From positions 286,001 to 350,000 of the forward strand of contig BROG01000079.1 in NCBI GenBank assembly GCA_030159075.1: a stretch of DNA of 64,000 nt, in the 5' to 3' direction. Under the pieces are notes generated by a model. The model ran no database searches and had not been told where the DNA came from. It saw only the letters and a program-made list of their open reading frames with translations. Positions 41,143 through 52,721 of the stretch are shown here, one piece after another. The first letter of the stretch is position 1. Each line of letters begins with the position of its first letter. A program made the position numbers and the translations under genes. The DNA comes from Atrina japonica. Taxonomy: Eukaryota; Mollusca; Bivalvia; Pterioida; Pinnidae.

Positions 41143-43204
41143 ACGATTAGCACAGCGGGTCGTTAGTTTTATGCAATTATTATTATGTACGACCGATACA
41201 CCAGCTATACCTGATCAGCCGTTGCCGAGAAAAGAAAATATCCTGTTTAAAACCCACCATAATACTGTGTACATTTCCAAGTTTAAAGTCTTCCTGGAAA
41301 ACACATGCTAAATCTTATCAATTTAGCTATTACTTGCCATTCTGCCTTTGAGACCGATATATACATTTATATGTTAGAGTTATTGGCACCCAAGTAATTA
41401 ATGAAATTACATTACAGTGACTTTTGGCACCGCTATATTGTTTACCACTTTGCGGTCTAAATAAGGATATTCTCTTATGCTATTAAAAATTTCAACCATT
41501 TTGTCCCATCCTCAAATCTCTGTTATGTTGTGTCGATTTTTTATAGAGGAATCCTGCAATTCTGCTCCACACATAAAACATGCTAATTGTTCTCGTTCTG
41601 ATACGTAACATTAAAACTGTAACCAAATAGTCCAAAACTAAGTCATGGCGAAAATATCCTAATCTAAGAAACTTGCGATAGGTGAATATAAATGATAAGA
41701 CAAAGGTAATACCTATGAAGAGGACGGAGACATTTATCACCAGTTTTGCATGTTGTTTTAACACGTAGATGTTCAATTGCTTAAAATAAAAATATATCTA
41801 CGGCAATTCTTTGAACGAAAACACAGCTCCTGTTTTTAAAATGGGTGAACATATTCTTTGGGAGTCTATTAGATCGCATAGGGCAACACCTTTCCCGCAA
41901 ATTAATTTCAAAGTTTTGCTGAAACGTTAAATATTTGGAATACTAATACACAAATGTACGTTCGGGAAATATTTGACTAAGAAAAATGTCCCCAAAACAT
42001 TTTTTTAATACGTTCATGATAAAGATTCTTGACCTAGCGTCAGGTCGAAGTTTCTGTAGTTCCGACATTTTGTTCATGCCAAGCGCAAATTCGAAATATG
42101 TGCATCTTTTTTCTTTTTTTTTTTTTTGCTATTAGTAGTCAGGGTACCCGAATGTAGTAGAAAAAATATGACCTTCTCTACATATATGAGGGGAGAACCC
42201 TTTATAAACATACACAAATAAAAAATCCATTATGAATTGTTGTTTTATTGCGAAGATGACTTGAAAGAGCAATATTATTTTATAATCATAATTAAATGGA
42301 AATTGAAATCTTACAGAAAATATCCACTTATTAATCAATTCAAATACAAAATCATCAAATCATTAAGGCACAAGTACAAATTTAATGATACAGTTTATCC
42401 ATGCAATGTATTTACACATACGTATCTTACAAGAGCTAAATTGACTATCTCGTCGTATTCATCTACACTTGTTTTTTTATACAAAATATGACAAAACATT
42501 CTTAAAAGGTGTTGAACTGGCTTTGAATATGCTATAAATTGTTCTCTGTGTTTTCGTCAACACTTTGTCGACAAAAGGTGGATTTGGTTAGCGAAGTATA
42601 TATATGATAACACAATAATAAGAATATGGTAATTAAGGAGATAACATAAACACTGTTATTAGCTAATTCTTACATATAGATATGACATCTTATATATCCT
42701 GTATGTTTCAGTAATGTAATGGGGAGCTGCAAGATATACGAGCTTTCAAAATGGACTTATCTATTTTATAAAAAAAATATATGATGTTTTATACAAATAA
42801 AATGTTATAATGTTGTAATTTGTGTAAAGAAATCGAATGTGAACAATGACCGAGTTACCATTAGGTATTTTTACAAGATTGCAATTGTATCAATCGTCGA
42901 CTTATTGCATTAATTGTAGGCAATATATGCTTGATAGGTTTAGTATATACCGCTTTAGTCTTTTAACAAAAGTTTGGAGCTAATCGCGAGATACACTTTC
43001 ATCAAATTGACAGTCTGTATGTCTTGCATATAGGATTTAGAAGATTACAAACATCAATTATGAAACACATATTAAAAGGAAATCATGATTATCCTGACAA
43101 ATGGCAGAGGAGATGACGTAACAATCGTATAAATAACAGTGAAATGGTGGGCAGAATTTTGCAAGTATCTCTACACCCTACATTTCAACATATGGACAGA
43201 GTGG

Positions 43205-43395
43205 CACTTTATCAGCTGACTACAGTGAAACTTGTATATAAAGACCCCCTTCAGGACACAACAAAACCAGTCTTTATAGTGAGGTGGTCTAAATGCTGAT
43301 TTGTACACAAAATGTACTATTGGGGGACATAAAAACGGCCTTTGTGACCAGGTGGTCTTTATACGCAGGTGGTCTCTAAAACAGTTTTTACTTTA
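43205..43395 (+). repeat. Probable dispersed repeat with GGTGGTCT words
   Basis: CAGTGAAACTTGTATATAAA, AGTCTTTATAGTGAGGTGGT, GACCAGGTGGTCTTTATACG and CAGGTGGTCTCTAAAACAGT. This iterated wording is one I have seen in invertebrate genomes, but I cannot name the family. Confidence 0.5.
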
Positions 43396-43984
43396 TGTTT
43401 GAACGTGTGCTAATTGCGTTTAAACGACATGCAAAAGATGGAAAGCATTTATATATTTGAACACAAGTTATATAACATACTTAAAATAATGAATATAGAG
43501 ACTAACTCGGATAATACAAACTTGTTGAATTCAAATATTGTTTAAAAACCAAAAACAAAAAATTCCAAACTCATTCATAAAAGTATGAATTTGACTACTT
43601 CTAGATAGTAATAGTATGCAATGTAACAATCTATATAAGCGAGGTTGATGCATTCATTCATTCTTCTTTCCGTTGTATATGTTACTTAGATATGTAAAAC
43701 ATTATTATTACACTGTACCCATATGTCGAACTAATAAAATAAATACAGTTTCACTATAAATAGGTTCCAAGTTTTCTTTAAAATACTCTAAAAGTTTTTA
43801 ATGATGATGATGACGATGGTGATGTAAAACGTAACGATAATATCATCAGAGTTAATACGAATGATGGGTTTTCTGCGTATTGCAGTTAAAGATTCGTTTG
43901 CTGTATTAAAAAAAATGTCTTTCTATTTTACTACTTATACTTATGTAAAATAACAAAAAAAAGATAAACACAGGCATGCAAATT

Positions 43985-44212
43985 CTCAAACTTCCTATAT
44001 ATTTTGGACATTTGCTTGAGTGGATAAATCGACTTCACTATTTGTATATACACACGACACTGGACCTAACATAATTTTCACAAGATATACAAGTATATAA
44101 GGATGTATAGGCTTGTGTATAGCTCTTATTTGTTATTGTACATCAATCATAATAGTACAAAAAAAACCGAAAGAACATTTGTTTAGAAAAAAACAGCTTA
44201 TGTTCCTTTAAA
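43985..44212. mobile_element. TTAAAGG-type MITE copy, truncated
   Basis: Contains TTTTCACAAGATATACAAGT, TCTTATTTGTTATTGTACAT and the end CAGCTTATGTTCCTTTAA. The left end is diverged. Confidence 0.55.
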
Positions 44213-45148
44213 GACAGATAATGTATGGTGCCACAAACTTAAAATAAAAAGTATTTTTAGAAGCGGTGTAATTTGTATTAAAGTATTACGTATCATGTAT
44301 CAGATCAACAAACTAATTCAACAAACCAAGTGAAAATCATGCATTCCATAACGCAGGATATAAAAATGCTTGCAACCTTATCTTGTACTATTGATGTCTT
44401 TCGGTTAGTTTCGACAACCACACCAACATTGTTTGTTGTTGCCATACAATAATGGTAAAATGACGCCATATGAAGTTCAATCTCTTCATTGATAAAAACA
44501 TACATTCAGAACCCAGGACATTCCTAACCATCAATCAGATAAGAACCACCACATCTTCAGTGATATTCTGTTCCATTAAATAAGACCTCGACGATGAAGC
44601 ACGAAATATATAATTATCTATTTATTTCAATATTACGTTGTTTGAAATAGCACACAACCTATCTATTGGCAATGTATAGACTTAAGTTATTCATCTTGAC
44701 TCATTTGTATATTGATGATTTCATACATGTGAAAATCTAATTTGTTCAGCAGTATTTCGTCGATTATCATTGGTTATATTTCACACGTGATTTTAAGTTT
44801 CAAATGGCTGAGTTGTTTTTTTACACAGTATTGCTACAATGACTTTTTAAGTCGAGATTCCAAATCGACAGAGCAAAAGAAAGACAGGTATTACAAAGAA
44901 TAATTAACGATTCTCAGGAGAAACGTTGAGTCAAAATACCCATAGTGCTTCGTAATGTTTATATAAAAGATAATGCATATTTGTACTTCAAATACAATTT
45001 GCCACGTCCATTGCTTTACAACAATTAAATACTATAACATTTAAACCGACGAAGTATACCTTGTATGTGTGGATATTTAAAAACGTGTACTTTTTGTTGA
45101 TCATTCAACTGTTGTTGATTACTGTATTATGTTAATTAGATTAAACAT

Positions 45149-45304
45149 TTATAGTTGGTCCGTTTCCCAACGATGATGTACAGAATTATCTCCTATACTA
45201 AGTGTTCTGGCTATAACTGTTCGGATCTCCTCTTCTTTTTCTGGGTCTAATGTGTTGTTCCCTACATGATTCTGTAAATTGTACTCTTCCCTATCATTGA
45301 AAAC
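45149..45304 (-). CDS. iGluR last coding exon: cytoplasmic tail
   Basis: 52 codons including the TAA stop, phase 0 from acceptor TTTCATTACAG. The 51-residue tail is highly charged: VFNDREEYNL, a DPEKEEEIRTV stretch, then HHRWETDQL at the C-terminus. No family domain is expected here. Placement rests on phase, the strong acceptor and the open frame directly after the M4 exon. The tail is short compared with vertebrate kainate or AMPA subunits. I see no clear PDZ-ligand consensus; the last residues TDQL only loosely resemble one. No AATAAA was found close downstream, so the transcript end is not placed. Confidence 0.8.
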   Translation of the reverse strand, partial: VFNDREEYNLQNHVGNNTLDPEKEEEIRTVIARTLSIGDNSVHHRWETDQL

Positions 45305-45454
45305 CTGTAATGAAATATATGTAGAAATATACTTAATCTGACATTAGCTGTGTTTTGTTTTACTTTTTGTGTCCGGCTTTAATACTTAGATTGATATTTA
45401 ATAACAAAAAAGATATATGATCAAGCATTAACATTCTAATAGCCTAGAAACACT

Positions 45455-46045
45455 AGGGGCAGAATGAGCCGGAATGTCGTTGGAATGAAAATCCGTGGTA
45501 TATTCCTGGATATTCGAAGTACATTCTAAATATTCCATCTGCATTCCGAGTGCATTCCGAATATTCTTGTCCTGGTCCATTATTGTGGCCAGTCCGAATA
45601 TTTTCCTCATGACCAGTCATGCTCAAAACATTCGAGGAACATCCGTAGTGGAGAAATATCGAGCAACATTTGAAGTGTATTCCAACTGCATTCTGACTAC
45701 ATTCTAAATAGTCTTACGGCATTCTGATATCAAGCACCGGACCCTGTTGCCTCAGCACCTGTCACTGAGTTGGGAATGTACTGATGGAAATACTCTAGAT
45801 TCAGTAACATTTTATACCCTGTGGGAAAAAAGATCCAGCGTCATACATGATACAATACATTTTAAATAATCGAGTTTCTTTCTGTTTGGATTCTGGAATG
45901 TTCCAACCATATTCGGTGACTATTCTAGAGTATTCGAACGGCATTCTTACATTCTTGTAATAATAGATGCCACTTTGATTTCCCATCCAGAATATGGCCC
46001 GAATTTTGTTTTCCGGCTAATTCTGCCTAATTCCTGCTGACTCCG
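45455..46045. repeat. Inverted-ended element rich in ATTC/GAAT motifs
   Basis: The left end has GGGGCAGAATGAGCCGGAAT; the right end carries its inverse (TTCCGGCTAATTCTGCCTAA). The interior repeats short GCATTC, ATATTC, ATTCCGAAT and similar words many times (for example CATCTGCATTCCGAGTGCAT). No coding frame. It lies in the intron between the M4 exon and the last exon. Confidence 0.65.
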
Positions 46046-46069
46046 AATACGTGTGACTGGGGTATTAAA

Positions 46070-46300
46070 TTTCTATATATTGTATTTTGTGAAAAGTGCT
46101 TGATAAATCCAGGTTTGGCACCTTTTCAATTGCAGTTGATTAGCTCAAACTTACTATTTGTATATGAATACCACACTGAATCGAACCGAACCTTATTTTC
46201 ACAAAATATATAGGATAATAAGATGTTTTATGCCTCTCTATATATCTTATTTGTTATTTTTCATCATGCGCAAGTAGTAAAACTATATGTTAAACTGTTA
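46070..46300. mobile_element. TTAAAGG-type MITE copy, ends lost
   Basis: AGTTGATTAGCTCAAACTTA, then CTATTTGTATATGAATACCA, then TTTTCACAAAATATATAGGA and ATCTTATTTGTTATTTTTCA match the interior of the 61.4-kb copy. It lies in the last receptor intron. Confidence 0.55.
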
Positions 46301-46666
46301 AATAAAACATCTTGAGCTTGGACGGACCTCTTTCAAGCGATTATGCTACATATTCAAGTAAGCAATTTTACAGGACCTAATGCTATATTAAATAAAACTT
46401 GATGAATATTGGGGTTATATGATTTAAATTAAAACACCTTTGAAACTAGCGTAGCTATCCCAATTATATTGAGCAGTTTTACTAGAATTTCGTTTTGTTT
46501 GAAATGAATTTGATTCATTGAAATGATTTGATTGGTCAAATGTGTTTATAACCATTATAACCCAACGAACGTAAAAACCCTATTTATTTGGAAGAAAAAA
46601 TAATTTCCCGTCGATTTCAATATTTAGAGTTTTAACTGCCTTTTAGTGATTCAAAATTGAACAAAC

Positions 46667-46838
46667 CTCTTTCTTGCTATCACACGACTTATTGTACATG
46701 TATTCTATCACAAAGACAAGGCCAGCTAAGATGATTCCGGCCGAAAGTACAATAAACATTCCCGACGCTACTTCTATCTCTATTGCTTTGCTCTTGGCAC
46801 TGGCGCGTTGGTCTTTGCAGTTTGGTCGCCGCCACCAT
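46667..46838 (-). CDS. iGluR exon: end of S2 and M4
   Basis: 172-nt exon. Its first base (A, after acceptor TTTTTAG) completes the AAA lysine codon begun in the previous exon. The result is the K-WW motif that ends S2 in nearly all iGluRs, followed by RRPNC, whose Cys should pair with the Cys in DCSLM. A hydrophobic segment from about GMFIVLSAGIILAGLVF to EYMY is M4; family members read GIF.VL..G..L. Basic residues and KKE follow on the cytoplasmic side. The donor is GAG/GTTTGT, a weaker but acceptable site, in phase 0. The intron upstream (4767 bp) holds the minisatellite and the reverse-transcriptase copy. Confidence 0.95.
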
Positions 46839-46974
46839 CTAAAAAGTGAATAATATTAGTACAAACACCTTTCTAGATTTTGCATTCATGTAACAAAACA
46901 CTATGCAACGAACTCATTCACCAAACTGACACGTGTGTTTATTGAGTGATTCACATTTGTAACGCATGTTCCTA

Positions 46975-48530
46975 ATTTGATATATGAACCTGAATTTATA
47001 ACGTGTGTGAAATATGATCCAAAATTATATAGTTTGATCTATGGACAATACAATGTGTTCAATGTATGATACAAAATACGTGGTCTACACTGTATAGTGT
47101 GTTTAATGTGAGATTCAATCTTTAAAGTGTGTTTAATGTTTGATTCAAAATTTATAGTGTGTTTAATGTTTGATCCAAAATTTATAGTGTGTTTAATGTT
47201 TGATCCAAACTTTTTAGTGAGTTTAATGTGAGATTCAAGCTTTATAGTGTGTTTAATGTTTGATCCAAACTTTATAGTGAGTTTAATGTTAGATTCAAGC
47301 TTTATAGTGTGTTTAATGTTTGATCCAACCTTTATAGTGAGTTTAATGTTAGATTCAAGCTTTATAGTGTGTTTAATGTTTGATCCAACCTTTATAGTGA
47401 GTTTAATGTTAGATTCAAGCTTTATAGTGTGTATAATGTTTGATCCAAACTTTATAGTGAGTTTAATGTTAGATTCAAGCTTTATAGTGTGTTTAATGTT
47501 TGATCCAACCTTTATAGTGAGTTTAATGTTAGATTCAAGCTTTATAGTGTGTATAATGTTTGATCCAAACTTTATAATCTGTTTAATGTCTGATCTAAAC
47601 CTTTTAGTGTGTTTAATGTGTGATCCAAACTTTGTAATCTGTTTAATGTCTGATCCAAACCTTTAAGTGTGTTTAATGTGCGCTTAAAACTCTGTAATGT
47701 GTTTAATGTTTGATCAAAATTTTCTAGCGTGTTTCATGCATCATCAAATTTTATAGTGTGTTTAAATTTTGTTCAAAAATAGTGTGTTCAATATGTGATC
47801 CAAACTTTAATGCATGTTTAATATGTGATCCAAACTATATAGTGCGTTTAACGGGTGATCCAAACTTTATAGTGTGTTTAACAAGTGATCCAAACTTTAC
47901 AGTGAGTTTAATATGTGATCCAAACTTTATAGTGTGTTTAATATGTGATCCAAACATTATACTGAGTTTGATATTTGAGCCAAACTTTACAGTATGTTTG
48001 ATATGCGGTTCAACCTTAATTGAATGCTTAATGCTTATTCCAAAATTTATATTGCGTTTAATGTGAGATTCAAAGTTCATAGTGTGTTTAATGAGTGATC
48101 CAGACTTTATAGAGTGTTTAATATGTGATCCAAAATTTATAGTGCGTTTAACGGGGAATCCAAACATTATAGTATATTTAATTTGAGATCCAAACTTAAT
48201 TGAATGTTTAATGTTACTTTCAAACATTATAGTGCGTTTAATGGGTGATCCAAAGTTTATAGTGTGTTTAAAGGGTGATCAATACCTTATAGCGCGTTTA
48301 ATGTGTGATTTGAATTTTATAGTGTGTTCATTTTGTGATCCAAACATTATAGTGCGTTTAATGTGAAACCCGAACTATATTTGTGTTTAACGGGTAATGA
48401 AATCCAACTTTGATAGTATGTTTGATATTCATAGCAAACTTTATAGTGTGTTTCATGTGAGATTCAAATTTAATTTGTGTTTAATGGGTGATCCGTACTT
48501 CAAGGCGCGTTTAATATATGCCCCAAACGT
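46975..48530. repeat. 30-bp minisatellite in the M4-proximal intron
   Basis: About 50 tandem copies of an AT-rich unit near 30 bp, of the form TTTATAGTGTGTTTAATGTT followed by TGATCCAAAC. Between about 47,160 and 47,580 the array has a clear 60-bp higher-order period, alternating a GTGTGTTTAATGTTTGATCC unit with a GTGAGTTTAATGTTAGATTC unit. Units diverge towards both ends. Because the period is a multiple of three, long frames stay open on both strands (47,247-47,666; 47,758-48,066; 48,227-47,835); these are not genes. It lies inside the receptor intron between the pore/S2 exon and the M4 exon. Confidence 0.95.
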
Positions 48531-48661
48531 GTGAATGTACCAACATATGAAGACATACGTGTATTCTGTGTAATTTTAACTGTTTCAAATATCGAACCAA
48601 ATATCAACATGATTCGATGACAGAGACAAAACATAGGTATGGAGTTTTATGTTTTCTAGAA

Positions 48662-48768
<107 letters not shown>

Positions 48769-49279
48769 TTATCATGAATATTCTTTTTTTTACTTTTTAT
48801 ATGTGTGCAATAGAAATATATTCTTATAGGCATGTGTTAATATGTGTCACAGTTTGAAAAAAGAGGAAAGTTTAGGAAATAGATAAATCGTCTTTTTTTT
48901 AACCATATAGTCTATTTAATTTGAATTCATTGCAGTGAAGAGATAAACTGTGTATAATGTGTCATTCAAGTGGAATTAGACTTTGTTGTAATTAAGTTAA
49001 ACGCAGTGATGACAGGTACAACACTGAATTTCAGTTTTTATATTTTGTCAATGACAAATGCGTTTTGATACAGGTAAATTGATCAATTATAACTATTCTG
49101 CTCATGTATTACTGTAACAGTTGTTCCATACAAGTGAAAAGAATCTGTAATTTATGTCACGTTTAGAAGATTCCGTTGAAATACTCGGCAAAGTACAATT
49201 GCAACTGCTTTTACAACACAGGGAAAAAACAGATGATAAAGTACTTGATTTGAATGAAAGTTGAATGTAGAAATACAGT

Positions 49280-49440
49280 AAAAATGAACAATATCTATGG
49301 ACATTCGAATATTCGAAACTTCAAGTCCGTCCGTGTACGACAGAATGGATATTATAATGGTATCAACATAAATAAAAATGCAAATCTCAAACGGGCTGGG
49401 ACTAAGTGACCAAAAAGGAGTCAGCGTCCTCTGTTTGCAT
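49280..49440 (-). repeat. Copy of the same dispersed repeat in receptor intron
   Basis: GACATTCGAATATTCGAAAC, TTCAAGTCCGTCCGTGTACG, ATGGTATCAACATAAATAAA, then CTCAAACGGGCTGGGACTAA and AAGGAGTCAGCGTCCTCTG. Confidence 0.6.
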
Positions 49441-49499
49441 GCTATATCCGTCGCTGTATATCGTCGTGCTTTAGCATACACCCTTGATATCTTTGCATT

Positions 49500-49640
49500 T
49501 TTAAATTTTGAATGCTGTTTTACGCCACACTCAACACTTTTTCAAGTGTATAGTGGCGGGTAGTTTTTTAATGGTGGAAGAGAGAACCCTGCTATATTGT
49601 ACTTGGGAAGAGACAACAGGCCTTCCGCAAGTAAACTGTC
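49500..49640 (-). mobile_element. SINE body fragment
   Basis: Plus strand reads TGTTTTACGCCACACTCAAC, TAGTGGCGGGTAGTTTTTTA, ATGGTGGAAGAGAGAACCCT, then CCTTCCGCAAGTAAACTG. This is the SINE body in minus orientation without a recognisable tRNA head. It lies in the receptor intron. Confidence 0.7.
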
Positions 49641-50404
49641 AATAATCTTTAACAAGATCCAAATAATTATTCATATTCATATCAAAATAAGGAATTTGAC
49701 AATGATCTTCTTTTATGACCTATTTACAGTTTGAATTCAGAAGATAGACAGCATATAAATACCTGATACGGAACAGCGAGGTTTTAAATATACCCCCTTG
49801 TTCAACGCCATATTTTCACTTATGTACAACTATCGGAAAAATGAATTTCTGCACAGAATTGGACAATTATTAGAATCTGAACAAATTTGTCAACAGACGC
49901 TTAAGTTAGGTGAACTAAAAGTGTTTCTCATCTATCACGGTTCATCCTCTAGAGAGCTTTTGACAATTATCCATTACCATAAAGGTATGAAGATTCCAAC
50001 CTCTTTAACTACCAATTGACTCCAAAGTCACAAAACCATCAAAACGTCAATAAAACGTAAAACATAAATCATCCCTAACATCAAATTGTGCATGAATATG
50101 AACGGTCATTCGACGTGTTAGGAGAGCGATGAATTGCACTTGTAGACTCTTTTAATATAAATTGATATTGGTCATCTTGACCGCTGATCTAGTTGGAAGT
50201 GATTATCATGTCATGTTTAAGTTAGTTGTCAAAGTATTATGTTTACCATGGCAGCTGTTACACTATCGTTTTTTCAGAAAAATAGGACACAGGAATAATT
50301 ATATTAATAGGCCATACCATTGCGAACATGCGTTCAAAGCTAGAATAATAACCGTTGATGCTTATCGGACTTAAAAGCAAAAACATCAAAATTGTTAATT
50401 TTGT

Positions 50405-51375
50405 CTTTTCGTTGGCGGTCGTCACAAATGGTACAGACGTCTCAACAAGCGCCAACGAAAAGGCAACTCAACATTTCACTTAGTGAATCAGAGTAGTCGC
50501 AAACAAGACTATTTTACCGACCGTAAAATTTGCGGAACGTTGACATTAAATGCGGTTTTCGATATCCCTGTGTCAATAATTTGTCAGTGAGTAGTTTACC
50601 TCTGTATATGAAATCTTCATATGTTGTACACGCACTGGTATATCGGATCATTTGTGAAATATAAACTCCATATGCGAGTGACTGAGGGATATTACTACTT
50701 AAATGTGGAAAATTTACGATGGGAAAGCCGAAATCGTCGCGTTTGTCGTATAGCTTAGTTTCTAATTTTCCGTCTGTGTTTATATTGAATAAAATGTCTA
50801 AGTATGAAGCGTGTGTGCTTGATTCTGTTGTATCTTTAATTTCTAGTTCGCTGGGATATATCGCATTGACATATGTATGAAAATTGTTATTATTAATTGA
50901 CAAAACGTCGTCGATATATCAAAATGTCAAATTAAAGGACACCGCTAACTTTTTCTTTTTTTGATGCAGCAGTTTCTGAATGAAGTCTGCTTCGTATGAA
51001 TAAAGGAACAGGTCGGTCAATAAAGGAGCACAAATGGTTCCCGTAGGAATGCCGACAGTTTGTTTGAAAGACCACGTCTCCGAACATTACAAATATATTG
51101 TCTATTAGAAATTCCAGCATGTTTTTTATATCAACTTCAGTGTATTTATGTGTAGAATCAGAGTGGTGTTTGACGAAATAAGTATCCTGATAGCCAATCA
51201 CTAGGTATTTAAATTTTCGGGTACCAGCTTTAGTGAAAAAACAGTTGTCTATGATGCTGTAAAGTCTTTCTTTTAATTTTTTATGTGGAATAGTTGTATA
51301 AAGAGTAGAGAAGTCATAAGTTTTGATACTGTGAATTCGAGAAAAATTGTGTGCCTTCAAATTTTCTAAAAGCTG
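50405..51375 (-). pseudogene. Decayed reverse transcriptase (retroelement copy in iGluR intron)
   Basis: Minus-strand copy of a retroelement RT core. In order: YDFSTLYTTIPHKKLKERL, then FTKAGTRKFKYLVIG, DSTHKYTEVDI, MLEFLIDNIFVMFG, then the catalytic YIDDVLS box near 50,920, then ELEIKDTTESSTHASYLDI, LYDKRDDF and RYTSACTTYEDF. The DFSTLYT and YIDD blocks are RT active-site motifs. The overall order resembles Penelope-like elements, but I hold that class assignment loosely. It is broken: an extra A near 51,064 shifts the frame before the G-P-G motif, and a TGA lies directly before YIDD. The copy ends downstream in an inverted repeat. It shares the orientation of the host gene and lies in the 4.8-kb intron. 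Confidence 0.85.
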
Positions 51376-51605
51376 TTTAGAATTTTTAAGTATACATTAA
51401 GAATCACATTCGATAATTAGACATGTATTCGAGGGCTAATATCAAATTGGATAAAAAGTCAATAAAATCGGTTTCATATTATTCAAAAAGTTATGAAAAT
51501 CTTGACGTATCAGAGAAAGTTGAAGTACAAAAAGAAGAAAAAGAATGGATTATAGCAAGAAATCGGAAATATATAAGATGAAATGAGGAAATAAATTTCA
51601 CTTAC

Positions 51606-52429
51606 TTCCCTTCTAAGCGATATAAAACTCCATTATCATTCAATTTCAAAATGCACAATGAAAGTTGTTCAGTATATGGTGAATGTTTTTGTGTTGCTAT
51701 ACCGTATCCTTTCAAATCAAAAGGACTACCTATTTCCATTAATGAGCAATCATTCGCAGTTGCATGTCTTACGACTGGAGAATCCCATAAAAATGCATAC
51801 TTCTGAGTTCGCACTTGACTAAATCCATCTTCAACTCTACGCACTATAGCTTTGTCTGTTATTTTCATATGAGCATACATTGTCTGATAATCTGGAAACT
51901 TAGTTCCTTTGAAAAAGTTTTCTATTTGGCTGCCATCTACAGTTCCATAATTATAAATATCTTGATTTGGAAGATCAGAAGCAGTTTCTATGGGAATATG
52001 AGCATTAGCTATTGTTAGAAAGGCTGCTAAATTTGCAGTGTATATTGATATAATTATCAATGAAAAAAACCACCAAACACTACTAATAATTCTGCTTGAT
52101 ACACCTTGGGGAGAACCTGTAAGATTTCCTCTGAGAATGGTTCCCCAGATGTACCAAAAGCTTTCTCTAAGATTGTGCGTATATTTCGCTTGTCTATCAC
52201 AATTAACACGACTGACGGAGAATAGTACTAAAGATGTGGTTAAAAATGACACAAATATGGTTATCCAAACTTCCTTAGACAACGGTAACAAAAATTGAAA
52301 TGGCGACACACTCCTTTCGGGTCTCATCACAACTACACTTGTTCCCTTTGTCATATAAGGTTTAGTAAAATCCACTACTTTCGAACGACTTGGTGTAATT
52401 TGAAATGGCGCCAGGGCAATATCAGCTTC
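51606..52429 (-). CDS. iGluR exon: end of S1, M1, pore loop, M3 and S2
   Basis: The largest exon: 274 codons plus 2 nt, with acceptor TATTGTCAG and donor AA/GTAAGT. Residues below are numbered within the exon. ADIALAPFQIT...R (Arg15, equivalent of GluA2 Arg485) and VVDFTKPYM (18-26) close S1. M1 is about 53-72. The pore helix and loop are about 90-104, reading FWYIWGTILRGNLTGSP, with Arg100 at the Q/R-site position. M3 is about 117-137, with the gating motif YTANLAAFLT, where the usual preceding Ser is Ile. S2 follows: YGTVDGSQIENFF (161-173), YAFLWDSPVV with Asp216 at the GluA2 Glu705 position, then GYGIATQKHSPY (241-252). Cys228 is the likely partner of a Cys in the next exon for the conserved S2 disulfide. 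The exon has no stop or frameshift. The sequence mixes kainate-like blocks with a delta/NMDA-like FLWD block, so I do not assign a subtype. This is a tetrameric ligand-gated cation channel subunit of the plasma membrane. Confidence 0.97.
52130..52132 (-). other. Pore Q/R-site position encoded as Arg (AGA)
   Basis: In the pore loop the order WGTIL-R-GNLTGSP aligns without gaps with family loops of the form (G)AFM-Q-QGCDISP. The residue at the Q/R editing site is an AGA arginine codon, so no RNA editing would be needed to make it. The acidic residue four positions later in AMPA and kainate receptors is Thr here. The functional meaning is inference from the known role of this site in calcium permeability and polyamine block. 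Confidence 0.7.
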
Positions 52430-52721
52430 CTGACAATAGAAAAGAAACATATTATATATTAAAACAGTGGAACCTCGCTCTAAGAATACCTAACTGACTA
52501 TCTAAAATTGGCCTGATTGGTGAGATGGTATGTTTTCTGAGGGTCTTGACTTATTGATATTTCAGAAAGCAATTTCTAAAGGGCTAAATATAAACGATCT
52601 TAAATACAAGATGGCTACGAAAGAGATGTGGGACCGTATATTACAGGTCCAATATTGAATCAATTTATAAATCAAAAATCATCAAGTGATATGGTGAAGC
52701 ACTGGATAAAAACTAGATTTA

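Noticed and set aside
44619..44626. AATAAA on the minus strand as receptor poly(A) signal
   Set aside because: It is over 500 bp past the stop with no supporting cleavage-site context; AT-rich DNA makes such words common.
47247..48227. Open frames of 100-139 codons on both strands
   Set aside because: They lie entirely in the 30-bp minisatellite; a unit without stops in these frames produces them automatically.
46975..48530. CRISPR-like regular spacing
   Set aside because: Units are directly adjacent and there are no unique spacers; this is a eukaryotic minisatellite.
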